Assembly (NCBI GenBank): GCA_903813345.2
Contig: CAIIXF020000005.1
Coordinates: 2,984,356-3,048,355 of the forward strand
Direction of reading: 5' to 3'
Length of the DNA stretch: 64,000 nucleotides
DNA from: Owenia fusiformis
Lineage: Eukaryota; Annelida; Polychaeta; Sabellida; Oweniidae
A program made the position numbers and the translations under genes. The notes under the pieces were generated by a model. It was not told where the DNA came from, did not search any database, and saw nothing but the letters and a program-made list of their open reading frames with translations. Below are positions 46,384-57,199 of this stretch, in pieces (positions within the stretch are counted from its first letter, which is position 1; the number at the start of each line of letters is the position of its first letter).

Positions 46384-46619
46384 TATTCACTATTGTGACT
46401 ACTGAGTAATGGAGACGTATTTTGCACAACTATCAAAATATTTTAGTTATGTTTCTAGTCCATGTGTTACATCAGATACTGAAAAACAACATGCAGTGTT
46501 AATGTTAACCCGTAGCCAATCTTTACCAAGGGGTTCACATTTGACAAGTTTGGCCCAAAATCACTTGAAAAGTACTCAGAATGGTAAAAATTGGATGTTT
46601 TGAAAGAAGTTTTGGCCAA

Positions 46620-47020
46620 GCTCCCCTCCCGGCCCCAGCTACGCAGCTACGGGCCTGAGTGTAGTTTGTTCCATTTATTTCAAAGCTTAGACGGTATTTT
46701 CACTATTGTTGCAACATAACAGAAAATTCCTGTCTTGAACTAAAATGAGGTCCCTGGGAAGGAGGTGCCTACAGGACGAAACTGGACCCCCAATGCGATC
46801 ACTAATTAATTTAAAACAAGAAAGGTGGGGTGCGATCGCGGCATAAGCTAGCCAAAAAAAAGATTTGTTTTGACTTTTTAAAAAAATGATGCAACTGCCT
46901 TTAAAATTGAAATAGAAGTATCAAATAAAAAGCATTTTAAAGCTCTTTTCTTCTTCTATCTAATGGTTGTATTTTTATTGGTTATGAAAGCCCTCGCACT
47001 GCCCCCCCCCCCCTTTTTTC
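46620..47020. repeat. Diverged repeat related to 41155-41350
   Basis: CAGCTACGGGCCTG at about 46640, then GGGTGCGATCGCGGC, GATGCAACTGCCTTTAAAATTG, AAAGCATTTTAAAGCTC and GGTTGTATTTTT match the 41-kb fragment in the same orientation. It ends in a C run near 47001-47013. Confidence 0.5.
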
Positions 47021-47137
47021 ACACATTGTAAAAAGAGTTGCGTGGAAATTTTTCTGTGATGGTTAACGAACTAGGTCAACGCTAACCATTTGATATTCAA
47101 ACATTTGATCTGCATAAGTACACTACCTGGCTTGTTA

Positions 47138-47353
47138 CTATCTAGTATTCCCTTTGAGGCTATTCACAGACTTTTCACTCTCAACTATGAAATTGATGTA
47201 ATCCTGAGACTCAGGCTGAGTTGGCACCTCAGTGAATCTAAAAATCTATCTAGTATTCCCTTTGAGGCTATTCACAGACTTTTCACTCTCAACTATGAAA
47301 TTGATGTAATCCTGAGATTCAGGCTGAGTTGGCACCTCAGTGAATCTAAAAAA
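47138..47353. repeat. 108-bp tandem duplication
   Basis: Two head-to-tail copies beginning CTATCTAGTATTCCC (47138 and 47246) that differ at about one base. Because 108 is a multiple of 3 the frame stays open through both, but nothing marks it as coding. A recent event. Confidence 0.92.
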
Positions 47354-47524
47354 GCCCCGGGTGCTAGAAAATTTAGAGTTGGTGTGTGGTTGTTTTTCTC
47401 AAGCATTCACATTATTTGACGGTTCTGATTGCTGTAATTTGACACACCTTGCCAAGCTATGTCACTCTGTGTGAATTTGATAGTTAAACAAGAATATAAC
47501 CCGGGGAATAGAACACGCTACTGA

Positions 47525-47699
47525 CCCGGTGTGAAAGAAATGATGGTCCCCAGGGATTATGGTCCCCTTTCTTAACGGCCCTTACTGGCCCTGATTGCGT
47601 ATAAGAGAATGAGGGAAAGAGTTGTATTGAGGTCACCATATAAATCAATGGAGAGTAGGACCATAATTTGATAGGACCTCCTACCCTTTTACACCTGGG
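47525..47699 (-). mobile_element. Short MITE, CCCGGTGT ends (copy 2), upstream of UBE2N
   Basis: Inverted copy of 19739-19912 with matching landmarks (GCCAGTAAGGGCC, CAATGGAGAGTAGGACCAT in one orientation). CTGA flanks both sides (47521-47524, 47700-47703), a possible 4-bp duplication. It ends about 150 bp before the UBE2N start codon. Confidence 0.8.
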
Positions 47700-47788
47700 C
47701 TGAGAGCTCAGAGTATCAAATTGTACTGAACGAAAAGAAATAATACCAAACTAATTTAATCAGAGCTAGCTTTGTACAGACGGTGCCT

Positions 47789-47796
47789 CCATCTTG
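47789..47796 (+). promoter_or_regulatory. YY1-type motif upstream of UBE2N
   Basis: CCATCTTG, the reverse complement of the YY1 core CAAGATGG, lies 55 bp before the start codon, a place typical of broadly expressed genes. No TATA box is obvious. Motif-only evidence. Confidence 0.4.
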
Positions 47797-47850
47797 AAAT
47801 TATCAAAGGAAAGTTTATCTTTTGTCGTTATTCTGCTTAACGGAGAGGGA

Positions 47851-47880
47851 ATGGCAGGATTACCACGACGAATTATAAAG
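47851..47880 (+). CDS. UBE2N exon 1
   Basis: ATG plus nine codons encoding [10 protein letters not shown], then donor GTATAA. Too short to appear as an open frame on its own; recognised by family identity. Confidence 0.93.
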
Positions 47881-50800
47881 GTATAACATGTCTCATACTG
47901 TAGCCATTAAATGTGCTCAGTTTTTACACCCAATTTTCACGGAAAATGCTCCAAATCCTACCGTTTCAAACGAAAATGTTTTATTTTTTCATTTTTTTGT
48001 CAAAATTTGTGATTCATATCAATCTGCAATCAGTCCCATTTATTCAATTTACTGGTTTGCTTGCTCATATGTTACATCTAACACCCCTGTAAAGCCCCCA
48101 ATGTGTGGTTACTTAGTCTGTTACGAATGTCATTCACATGACAATTGTCCTTCACACAATCCCATACAGTAAAATCTTAAATATATCGTTGACATCAAAA
48201 GTGTCGCTAGGCTCCCTCGTCCAGATAGGTATTGATATCAACTCGTGGATAAAAATGATATCTCTCAAAATCATAGGATATCCTATACATATATTCTACA
48301 TAATTATACATATTCAAGCGTTTTGAAGCATTGTTTGGAGAGGGACGTAAGTATCAGCGGGAAAAACACATGATTATGACATGTAATTTGATGAGTTTCT
48401 GGGAGATAAGTAAATAACAAACTCAGTATGGAACTAACTGCCAGTTCTCGATGAGGTCACGTTTCCTTGGCAGGATATTGCTACCCCCATAAATGTGGGG
48501 TTATTTTGAGGATTAAATTTTGTCTTGACGATTGTAATTGCAGTTAATCACATATTAGAATAAATCACTAAAATTCTATTTTATTTCGATTCTATTGTTA
48601 AGCAATGCTCCACTTATCAGTCAAGCATCACTAATCCGTGCATTGTATATTATTGTTCTTATGATCATGATCTTATTGGTCTCTATGAAAAGTGCAACAA
48701 GTGTATTGCAATGAAATATCCAATTTGCAATGAAAATAATAGTGCTTGTTGATTTACATGATGGGCATTTTGTTTGGTGTAAAATAAATATTCTTCTCTG
48801 TAGGAAACCCAGCGGTTAATGGCAGAACCAGTTCCTGGTATAAGTGCATCTCCAGATGAACATAATGCCCGATATTTCCATGTAATTGTTGCAGGCCCCA
48901 AAGATGTAAGTAGCCACACTGTGTTCACCAATATTTTTTTCTGTTATCTTGAATGTCTTAGAAACATGATAAATGGAGGATATTTTATGATTTATGAGTG
49001 ATATGATTTTTATCCACGAATGGATATAATATATGCACGAGCGAGCGTAGCGAGAGAGTGCAGATATCAATAACCATGAGTGGATTAAAATCATATCACG
49101 AGTAAATCATAGGATGTTCTTTTTATTCCATAGTTAAAGTCATCATCAGAATCGTCGGAAATTAAGTCATTTAATTCGAATTTTCCAAACGATCCAGCGA
49201 TGTTGACACTTAGCCTCGTTTTGAGTCTGAAGTAGCAAAAAAACCGTATGCTATGGTTAAGTGAAAATTTGTCAAAAATATCATATTTTACCACTGATTA
49301 CAAAAATACCGTTTTTAGTTTTTATTTTCACATGTTATCCTATGAATATCATGCTAACTATGGAATAAGTTTGATTGTCTAAGATATAGTTTTATAGTTT
49401 TTCTTAAAAGATGTTGTCATTTGATTCAAAAAAAAATTCTGATAGAAAATTTAATGTTTTGATTGAATGTTTCAAACCTCCAAACTGTTTTGTTTTCAGT
49501 CTCCCTACGAACATGGTGTATTTAAACTAGAACTATTTCTGCCTGAGGAATATCCTATGTCAGCTCCAAAAGTCAGATTTATGACCAAGATATATCATCC
49601 GAATATAGATAAACTTGGCAGGATATGTTTAGATATTTTAAAAGGTAATGTATGATTCTTTGGATTATTCTTTAGTACTAATAAGATGAAAACATCCCAT
49701 CTTCTAAGCTATAAAACTGCAAGCATGATGTGTTATAGCTTTAACTTATAAGGAGGGAGGTTGGACTAACTGGTTACATTTTTATTCTATCTAAAAATAC
49801 CATTAGAACAACCTTTACCTAAAATGTGACCTTTACTTATAAATGTGACCTGTAAATGTAACCTTGGCCTGGTTATTTTGCCAGATTACTTAAAATAGAC
49901 CATCTTAAACAGGGCCGTAGGGAGAGGGGGTTCGGAGGGTTCGTGCGAACCCCCCCCAAAAAAAAAAATTCTTGACTAAAAAAATCTGAACCCACCTTTT
50001 CTGGGAATTTTGCGAACCCCCAAATTTTGAGTTAATGTTTTGCAGTATTTCACTAATTTATCGTTTTTGATTACCGAGGTATATACCGATAGATATTCGA
50101 GGTATATGCAAAGATGGAAACAAGTGAGAAGTACAACTTTATCTCGTCAATGAGTAAAATGACTGAGAATAAAGAAAAACGATCTATTTTGAGATGGGCG
50201 ATGATAGGTTTGCATTTTGGGTCTGAAATACTGTTCTGATATCATCAAAAGGAATTCAATTGTACAAATAAAGCAAACTTAAACTGAGTATAAACTGTCT
50301 GATTGGGATATAAGGTCAAAATGGTCCCTAATTTATGATATAAAGCAGAGAATTTTGAACATTTGAAAGTTCAGTGATGCAATGCACATGGTGCACCAAA
50401 GTCCTGAATGCTAGAAAATTCTATTTTTAGTCAGGAGTCACTTTCAAAATTGTTTTCTTTCATAGGAACTCATATTATTGCAATTTTTTGCCTCTTATTT
50501 ATTCGATGAGCACACTGAGAAAGTAAAGGAAAATAGACAATTGAATTACATGTAACGTATGCTTGTTTAATTTGGAGGGGGAGTCTATGTCTGATAATAT
50601 CCGGAGCTATTTATTTTGGATTTATTTTTCTTACTTATCCACAAAGTGGTAAAACATAATTTGGAATTTTAACAGACCTTTGTTGAAAAAAGTTCTAGAT
50701 TATTGCCTATAAATGTTCCAAATAAACGAAATTGGTCAAAAGTTGGGATATTTCACTTGTCTTATGATTTTGCTCATGCAATTTAAAACTAAATTCCGGC

Positions 50801-53800
50801 AAACTGGCAAAAAGTAATAAAATTAACCAAAATTTGGCAAAATTTAAGCAAAAAAGGCAGAGATTAAGTAAATTTATAAAGGTTTTTACCAAAATCACCG
50901 TTAGGTGGCTGAAAAAAAGTTTTGCCGATAAAATTCGAACCCCCTCCTGTCAAATCCTGGCTACGCCACTGTTAAAATTGCAAATCCTATTGGCATGTGT
51001 TATCTAAACATATGTAGTTTGTCCCTCATTCAGTGTTTTTTTTTCTGACCTGTATAAAGTACTTCTGTATGTTTATTATTCCACACATTCATGTTTTCAG
51101 ATAAATGGAGTCCTGCGCTACAAATCCGAACGGTATTGCTTTCAATTCAAGCCCTTCTCAGTGCACCAAATCCTGATGATCCTCTAGCAAATGATGTGGC
51201 TGAAAAATGGAAAACAAATGAAGAACAGGCTATTGAAACAGGTAATGTCGACATGAACTAGGGATGAAACAAATGCTCAAATTCTCTGTTGCAAATAGGT
51301 TTGAGGTAATATTTCAAAGGCATAAAAGGATAATTGTTATATAGTCACATAGAGTGTATATGTTATATAAATTCATAACAAATATATGGTAGTTTAGAGA
51401 ATACAACACCAAGAAAATGCATGCTGGTGGCTCCCAGAGGGTATACACATTTTTCACCAAGTGCTTTTTTCATCTCCAATCAAATTGCAGGATTCGATCA
51501 CGTGAACAATCATGGGCACATGCTCTCTCAGTGCTGCGCATGCGCAGAGTTAAATTTGAAATCGTGGGAATGGCGTTTACATCAGTTCAACATCGTCATT
51601 TCAAACCTACGGTAATACTATTGAAGTTACTCGATCCATAGGTAGGTACGAAAAATTTCGAACTGAATGCGTGACATATACGTAATTCGCGTGAAAAGTA
51701 CGAACGAAATGCGTATTTTTTTTCCCACGTTCTATTTTTCCTGTGTAGACAATCTTTTTTAGAAATTTTTCTACAGAAATATTTTTGTATTTGGTATATT
51801 TACCAGGTAAAATGCGTATTTGCGTGACATTTTCTGTCATGCAAAAATAACTGGCGTGACTTCAAATTCTTCAGCAAATGCGTGACAAATACGCAAATTG
51901 CGGGACAGTTGACAGGCCTGCAAGTGGGCAAGTCAATTATTTTGCAGGGGTGGCATGATACACAGATTTTAATTTTGTATATAGTGAATTCCCAGTGATT
52001 GATTTCAGTACAGTAAAACTGTCATAGTGAACACCTCTTTAGTGAAGATCTGTGCCCAGTGACATGCCTCTACTCTATTGAACACCTGTGTATATTACAG
52101 GGCTGTCAACTTGGGACCACCTAATATGAGTGACTTCAAAATGTTGGACACCTAAGTCCAAATCTGAACACTTTTGTCCAAATTTTGAACACCTTTGGCC
52201 AACTTTTAAACACCTTTGGCCAAAGTTTGAGCACCTTTGCCAAACTTTGAACACCTCAAATTTTTCGCGCTCGCTACGCTCGCCATGTCGTCAACGGGGG
52301 GGGGGGGGGAGGGGGGGGGGACGGGGGGGGGGGGGGGGGGGGGGGGTAGGTACGAAAAATTTCCAATGAACATGCGTGACACATACGGGATTCGCGTGAC
52401 AAATCCGAACAAATTGCATTCGGTTTTTTCCGACGTTCGTATTTTTACCGTATCGTAAACATATTTCGAAAAAATTTCTACAGAAATATTTTTGCTTGAC
52501 AATTGCCAGGTAAAATGCGTATTTTGCGTGACATTTTCTGTCACGCACAAAAAACTGGCGTGACTTCAAATTCTTCAGCAAATGCGTGACAAATACGCAA
52601 ATTGCGGGACAGTTGACAGGCCTGATATTATAGTGAACACCGATTCCGTCCCAGCCAGTGAGTTCAGTACAGTAAAAATATCCTAATGAACACCTCCCTT
52701 TAGTGAAGATCTGTGCCCAGTGAAACATGCGTCTACTCTATTGAACACCTGTGTATAGTGAACACCAATTTCCAGTACAGTAAAACTGTCATAATGAACA
52801 TCTCTTTAGTGAAATACTGTGCCCAGCGAACATATGTGTATACTCTATTGAACACCTGTGTGTAAGCAAACACCAATTCCCAGCCAGTGATTTCAGTAAC
52901 TTTTAGAGGGGATTGTACCTACAGTAAAATCTGTCTAATCCAAGGGACCAGCTCAGAGCGTTCGGATAAGGAGGTGTTCACATTTTGAGGTTTTGCATTT
53001 GCAAGATTTGGGTTTTTGAAGAAATAGAAAGAAATTCTCAATAAATATTATAGTTCTTTTGACTACTTAGCTTTGGCATTAGAGTGACATGAAAATCTGA
53101 TTCAAATGAATTTAGTCATCCTAGAAAGCCCCACCATGAGTGAGATCGTTCAAGTTTTTTTCAAATATTTGATCAATTTATGGAACATGTGATATTTTAT
53201 GTGTTCAGATTAGATAGGTTAATTTTCAAACATGACTGTTCACTGTCAAAATTGGGAGATGTTCATATTTCAAGTTTTTTAAACATTTGAGTCAATGGGA
53301 GAAAAAACGGGACCAAAAAATGTTCAAATTGGGAGGTGTTCGGATTAGCCAAGTGTTCAGATATACAGGTTTTACTGTACTACAATTGTTTTCAATCTTT
53401 TGGAGGAAAGTGTACATCATTCCAGAGAAATGACAGATGCATTGTATATACAGTGATCGCCTACTATTAAAAGTGCGTGATCAAAGACTCGACAAGATGC
53501 GCAAAATTCAAATATTTTGTAACGGTTACTTTTAAAAGATTTATTTGTGTTTATATTACAGGCTACTGGTAATTCAATTAGGTTTTGTAGGCACAAGAAC
53601 ACCCATGTGCTTTGAGAAATATATATTAGTTTGACCATTTTTCGTATATGTTATTGATTTTACAATTTAAAGATATAAATGCGATACAATATGTGTTATT
53701 TTATTTAAAAAGCTTGAAAATATCAAAAACAATAGAACATTTTTACCTCTTTAATTTTTTATACTTAGGTAGGGTCTTGGACTTCCATTTGACCATGATG

Positions 53801-56668
53801 AAATTCACGTTTCCCCTTCAATAACATGGAATAAATATTTTAACACAGAAACGAATGGATCAGCCAATAGCGTGAGTTTCAGCAAACCATACACCCATAT
53901 CTATATGCTTTTCAAGAGAAGAAAATGGGGATCTCGCAAAATGTATGTCCAAACTGATTCAGTCAATTAAATGGTCACTGTGTGTGTGTCCATTTTGTTT
54001 TTCTGCCTAGATTTGAATACATTACCATTAAATGATATATACACTGAACCTCTAGAACCTGCTAAGTGAAACACCTCTTGAAGCGTAACACCTTACAAGT
54101 GGAACCGTTTTTTAAGTTCCATTTTAGTCCATTTATTTTACGCCTCTGATCCCAAGGTATGAGAACTATACACCTTGGCATCCAAGATGATTGTCGAATT
54201 GTAATGTAATTGTAATTGTAATAAAATATAAAATCTGAATTGTACATTATCTATTTCATTGGGGAGTTAAATCATTCTTTTGCAGCAAGGTATCAATAAG
54301 TAATGTAATGACGTAATAACCTTCAGTAGATGCCAGTAGTCAGTTCCCAGTTTCACCACGAGGTGGCTAACTTGGGTCATATATAAATGACAGGTATAAG
54401 GGAAAACTCCTCTAAGGTAGTCAATATTCAGTGGATTTATTGATCAATTTTCAACTAAGGTCTATAAGTGATTAGCTTGAGAATTTTAGAATTGTATGTA
54501 ATCGAATGCAAAATAAACGACCAGTGAGCGTTTTTAGAGAAACTCTACAAAATGTGAAATAAATACCATGCTATTATCTCTAATGACAGAGTTATGTGGA
54601 TCGATGGGACCGAGTAAAAGTTCCAGTTTAGGCTTTGCTCAGAGGGGTATCATCTCAGATTAACTGGTGGACACTATTGGAGAATGAGAGTCTATTGTAA
54701 TTTCAGAATCATTTATTGTCATTTCATTACTAATTGATATTCTCGTTCTATTGCAATTTCATTGGTAATTTTATTTGATTTTTTAGCAGTTGTTGAATCA
54801 GAGATTCTGGATGATTTCATTCGATTATTGTCAATCACTGAAATTGTCATGAATTCATCACTTTCTACAAGTATGTGTTTATTTATTGATTTCACTTCAT
54901 TTGGTATTATTCCAGAGAAATTTCTTGTTATCATTCTAGATTTGCCTCTATTTTCAGTAATTTTTCTCATCTTCATCTCTTCTTCTTCATGATGTTCTAC
55001 AAGGTGGTTTATAATGATTTGAAATTTAGGAGTTCGTAATGAAGGACAGTAAAATCATGTAAACCCAACCACTCTGAAATGCAAAGAACATATCATTAGA
55101 ATCCACATGGTAAAATCACCCACTTGGCTGATCATAAATTGTTTTCATAACATCCTTCTTACTCGATACTGAAGGGGAGTTGGAACGTCTGATATGCATG
55201 TAATGTTAAGTATTATGTATATTAACCATAAGCATGTTGGTTTTGTGGTTTTGGTAATCTAAAAACAGAAAATTTGGTGAAATACATTTTCATTCGGCGG
55301 GTTTTTTGATTTTGCTTCATTTATTAACTCAGTTCAGGTATTTCGGTTGAACCAATCACCGAATCCTGTTACCAAATGAATCTTGAGTCTCTTATACAGC
55401 ATATGGAATACCATCTGTAGGTAAAATGTCATTAAGGTGGTAAAGAAAAGAGAAACAAACATACCTTTCCTCCGACATTTCGAATTTTGCGCATCTTGTC
55501 GAGTCTTTGATCACACACTTTTAATAGTAGGCGATCACTATACATACAGTGAGGTGACACACTGTTATGGGAACTGGTCATATCAGATGTTCCCACGCTT
55601 TTCATCCAGAAGAGGTCATTTCCCAGGATTATAGATGAACCCTTGGCCAATCAATGATATAGTTTACATAAGAGAAGTATGACTGTATGAATTCTGGGAT
55701 ATTCCTGTTTTGTTGAGACAGGTGAGAATAAAATTAACCCTTTGCAAATTTGATCAATACTGCCTCCAATCATCCAATACTTGGCTCAGTTAAAATATTT
55801 GATTTATATTTGAATTCGATAATAACATTTAAAAATTAAATGTGTAGTAGTAATACTTTAGTACCTCTTATTAATTAATGTATAATATTACAACATACAT
55901 AATGATGTAGGCAATTTGTTTCATAAAAATCTAAAAGTAAAATTCATAATTTAAATTTACCCTCTGGGAGCCCGAAAATTTTAGAAAATGCATTTTCTTG
56001 GTGATGTATTTTCTAAACTACCCAAATATATTAGTGACATTTAAGCCTCAGTCACATTTGCTCTATGTGTATGGCGGCCGTAGGTACACATAATCGATAT
56101 AGAAAATCTACATCGCATTGCCTATCCCTATATTTTATGCTGCATATTTCTCTCAATTTTGGGAAGCTACGGCATGTGACTGAGGCATTCGTAAAGTCAA
56201 TAGTCATTTACTTAACTTGATTTGATTTGATAATGATATCTTTCAAATTGAATTGGAATTACTTTTTAATGTCTACTTTATTTACACCTTATTTCAAAAT
56301 TGGATTAAAGCTTGTATTCGCAAATGCAACTAACGACATGCGGCTACTGGATTAATTTACTATTTCATGACCAACTCATTTCAATATGGAATGGAAAAGT
56401 GGCATGTACTTTTCATATTCAAATGAGTTCCCCATAAAATAGGAGGTTAATCCAGGAGCTGACAGTCATTAGTTGCATTCACGAATACAAGCTTAGCCTC
56501 TTTAAACATTTAGACATCAACATTGTACATTTGATCAAAAGTCAAACATGTTATAAATTTCACCTTCTTTGAATATGATACAAAATAAATAAATTCAAAC
56601 TAAAAAAATATTTAATATTTTGTATTTCAGCAAAAGCACATACAAGACTGTACGCCTCCAATAGATAA
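47851..56668 (+). CDS. Ubiquitin-conjugating enzyme E2 N (Ubc13), complete five-exon gene
   Basis: Coding exons: 47851-47880, 48804-48905, 49500-49644, 51101-51241, 56631-56668, all bounded by AG/GT. They join to 456 nt, giving 151 residues and a stop. The product follows animal UBE2N almost residue for residue: [10 protein letters not shown] start, HPN at 77-79, catalytic cysteine C87 (GRICLDIL), [17 protein letters not shown] and DPLANDVAE downstream. With a UEV partner, Ubc13 builds Lys63-linked ubiquitin chains in DNA damage tolerance and innate immune signalling, in nucleus and cytosol. The C-terminus [12 protein letters not shown] is one residue shorter than the human one and carries H where the human has W. 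Introns after codons 10 and 44 are phase 0, the next two phase 1. Intron 4 (5.4 kb) is loaded with transposons. Confidence 0.97.
48804..48905 (+). CDS. UBE2N exon 2
   Basis: 34 codons from [12 protein letters not shown] to IVAGPKD, acceptor TTCTCTGTAG and donor GTAAGT. Forms the rest of helix 1 and the first strands of the UBC fold. Confidence 0.96.
48985..49375. mobile_element. Palindromic elements in UBE2N intron 2
   Basis: GTGATATGATTTTTATCCAC (about 48999) pairs with GTGGATTAAAATCATATCAC (about 49080). TTATTCCATAGTTA (49125) pairs with TAACTATGGAATAA (49354). Two adjacent or nested foldback MITEs. Confidence 0.6.
49500..49644 (+). CDS. UBE2N exon 3 with the catalytic cysteine
   Basis: 48 codons plus one base, [12 protein letters not shown] through GRICLDILK, acceptor TTTTCAG and donor GTAATG. 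Carries HPN and C87. Confidence 0.98.
49910..50971. mobile_element. hAT-like element in UBE2N intron 3
   Basis: Starts CAGGGCCGTAGGGAG and ends CTGGCTACGCCACTG, a pairing typical of animal hAT elements. GTTCGCACGAACCC- and GAACCCCC-type blocks lie just inside each end. TTAAA flanks both sides, a weak 5-bp match. About 1.06 kb with no transposase seen. Confidence 0.6.
51101..51241 (+). CDS. UBE2N exon 4
   Basis: Completes the split Asp codon, then [19 protein letters not shown] to EEQAIET and one base of the next Ala codon. Acceptor TTTTCAG, donor GTAATG. Confidence 0.98.
51641..51923 (+). repeat. Diverged direct repeat A in UBE2N intron 4
   Basis: Begins GGTAGGTACGAAAAATTTC and ends CGGGACAGTTGACAGGCCTG. 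Pairs with 52345-52623; the last 75 bp are nearly identical, the middle is diverged. Rich in GCGTGACAAATACGC-type motifs. Confidence 0.85.
52297..52347. repeat. G homopolymer tract of about 50 bases
   Basis: Nearly uninterrupted G with single A and AC breaks. Strong G-quadruplex potential. Also a spot where read length errors are likely. Open frames rich in Gly or Pro across it are artefacts. Confidence 0.95.
52345..52623 (+). repeat. Diverged direct repeat B in UBE2N intron 4
   Basis: Second copy of 51641-51923, starting exactly where the G tract ends. Confidence 0.85.
52922..53377. mobile_element. pogo/Tigger-like MITE, CAGTAAAAYCTG ends, TA target
   Basis: The ends CAGTAAAATCTGTCTAATCC and CAGTAAAACCTGTATATCTG (right end, complemented) are flanked by TA. 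This tip is typical of pogo/Tigger elements. 456 bp, non-coding; the inner arms share GAGGTGTTC and GGAGGTGTTC. Confidence 0.75.
53451..55540. mobile_element. 2.1-kb TIR element in UBE2N intron 4
   Basis: Ends of about 60 bp, AGTGATCGCCTACTATTAAAA then GTGATCAAAGACTCGACAAG and GATGCGCAAAATTC, occur inverted at 53451-53513 and 55482-55540 with about two differences. The interior has no recognised transposase. ATAC flanks both sides, a possible 4-bp target duplication. Confidence 0.7.
56043..56190. mobile_element. Short MITE, GCCTCAGTCACA ends
   Basis: AGCCTCAGTCACAT at the left and ATGTGACTGAGGC at the right, about 148 bp. Lies in UBE2N intron 4 close to the terminal exon. Confidence 0.65.
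56303..56495. mobile_element. Full-length palindromic MITE, AAGCTTGTATTCG ends
   Basis: About 193 bp; AAGCTTGTATTCGCAAATGC pairs with GCATTCACGAATACAAGCTT and the arms continue through CTACTGGATTAA and CTCATTT to the centre. It sits 140 bp before UBE2N exon 5. Confidence 0.8.
56631..56668 (+). CDS. UBE2N exon 5 (C-terminus)
   Basis: 38 nt after acceptor TGTATTTCAG: the remaining Ala bases, [11 protein letters not shown] and TAA. Placed by reading frame and by similarity to the ARAWTRLYA end of the family. Confidence 0.93.
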
Positions 56669-57199
56669 AGACATGACAGGCCATATAAATTGCTCACTGC
56701 AAGTTCAAACAACATTCTCCTTACATATGAGTGAACACCATGCTTAGAAACAACCAGGGGGAATATTCCAGATTAATAAACCCCTGCTTTCAGTAATAAT
56801 TAAGTAACAACTGATACGTAAAAAACATAAAGCTGTCTTTCAACAGTGCCATCTCTGATACACAATGCCAAACCTATTAGATTATAACCATATTTCCCCT
56901 GGTTAAACATGAAATCTAAATTCTCCCAAGATTGAAGTTGCAGTGATGTCTAGAGACTCGAGAGGTCAGGCAAGTACATTATAAGTTGTAACTGGAGAAC
57001 TGAAGGTCAAGCAAGTACACTTGCAGATCTTACTGGCAGAGTTCTTTATGATGAAGATGAAGATGATAATGATGATGAGAATCAGCAGAGGAAAGTATTT
57101 TATTTCAAAGTTTGTTAAAGACGACTAGAAGATGATTTTATATTGGTAAATAAACTAAATGCCATTCCATTGGCTTATTGTAACCAAATGATAAATAAA
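56669..57199 (+). other. UBE2N 3' UTR (probable)
   Basis: Starts at the stop codon. AATAAA signals occur at 57149-57154 and 57194-57199. A GATGAAGAT-type microsatellite lies near 57050-57085. The true cleavage site cannot be fixed from sequence alone. Confidence 0.5.

Larger units (their letters stand above)
52008..52900. repeat. Tandem repeat of about 100 bp, interrupted
   Basis: Units carry AGTACAGTAAAACTGTCAT, CCTCTTTAGTGAAGATCTGTGCCCAG and CTCTATTGAACACCTGTGTAT at about 52008, 52669 and 52773. The first unit is separated from the others by the copy-B repeat and the poly-G tract. Confidence 0.8.
51388..56033. repeat. Inverted repeat pair spanning most of UBE2N intron 4
   Basis: GGTAGTTTAGAGAATACAAC...CTCCCAGAGGGTA at 51388-51442 recurs inverted at 55958-56033 with a few changes. 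The arms lie 4.5 kb apart and face each other; they may be two fragments of one family rather than ends of one element. Confidence 0.65.

Noticed and set aside
52206-52728. Pro-rich and Gly-rich ORFs
   Set aside because: Produced by translating the G homopolymer tract.
54719-54992. Overlapping 85- and 76-residue ORFs on opposite strands
   Set aside because: Low-complexity AT-rich intronic sequence inside the 2.1-kb element; no recognisable domain.
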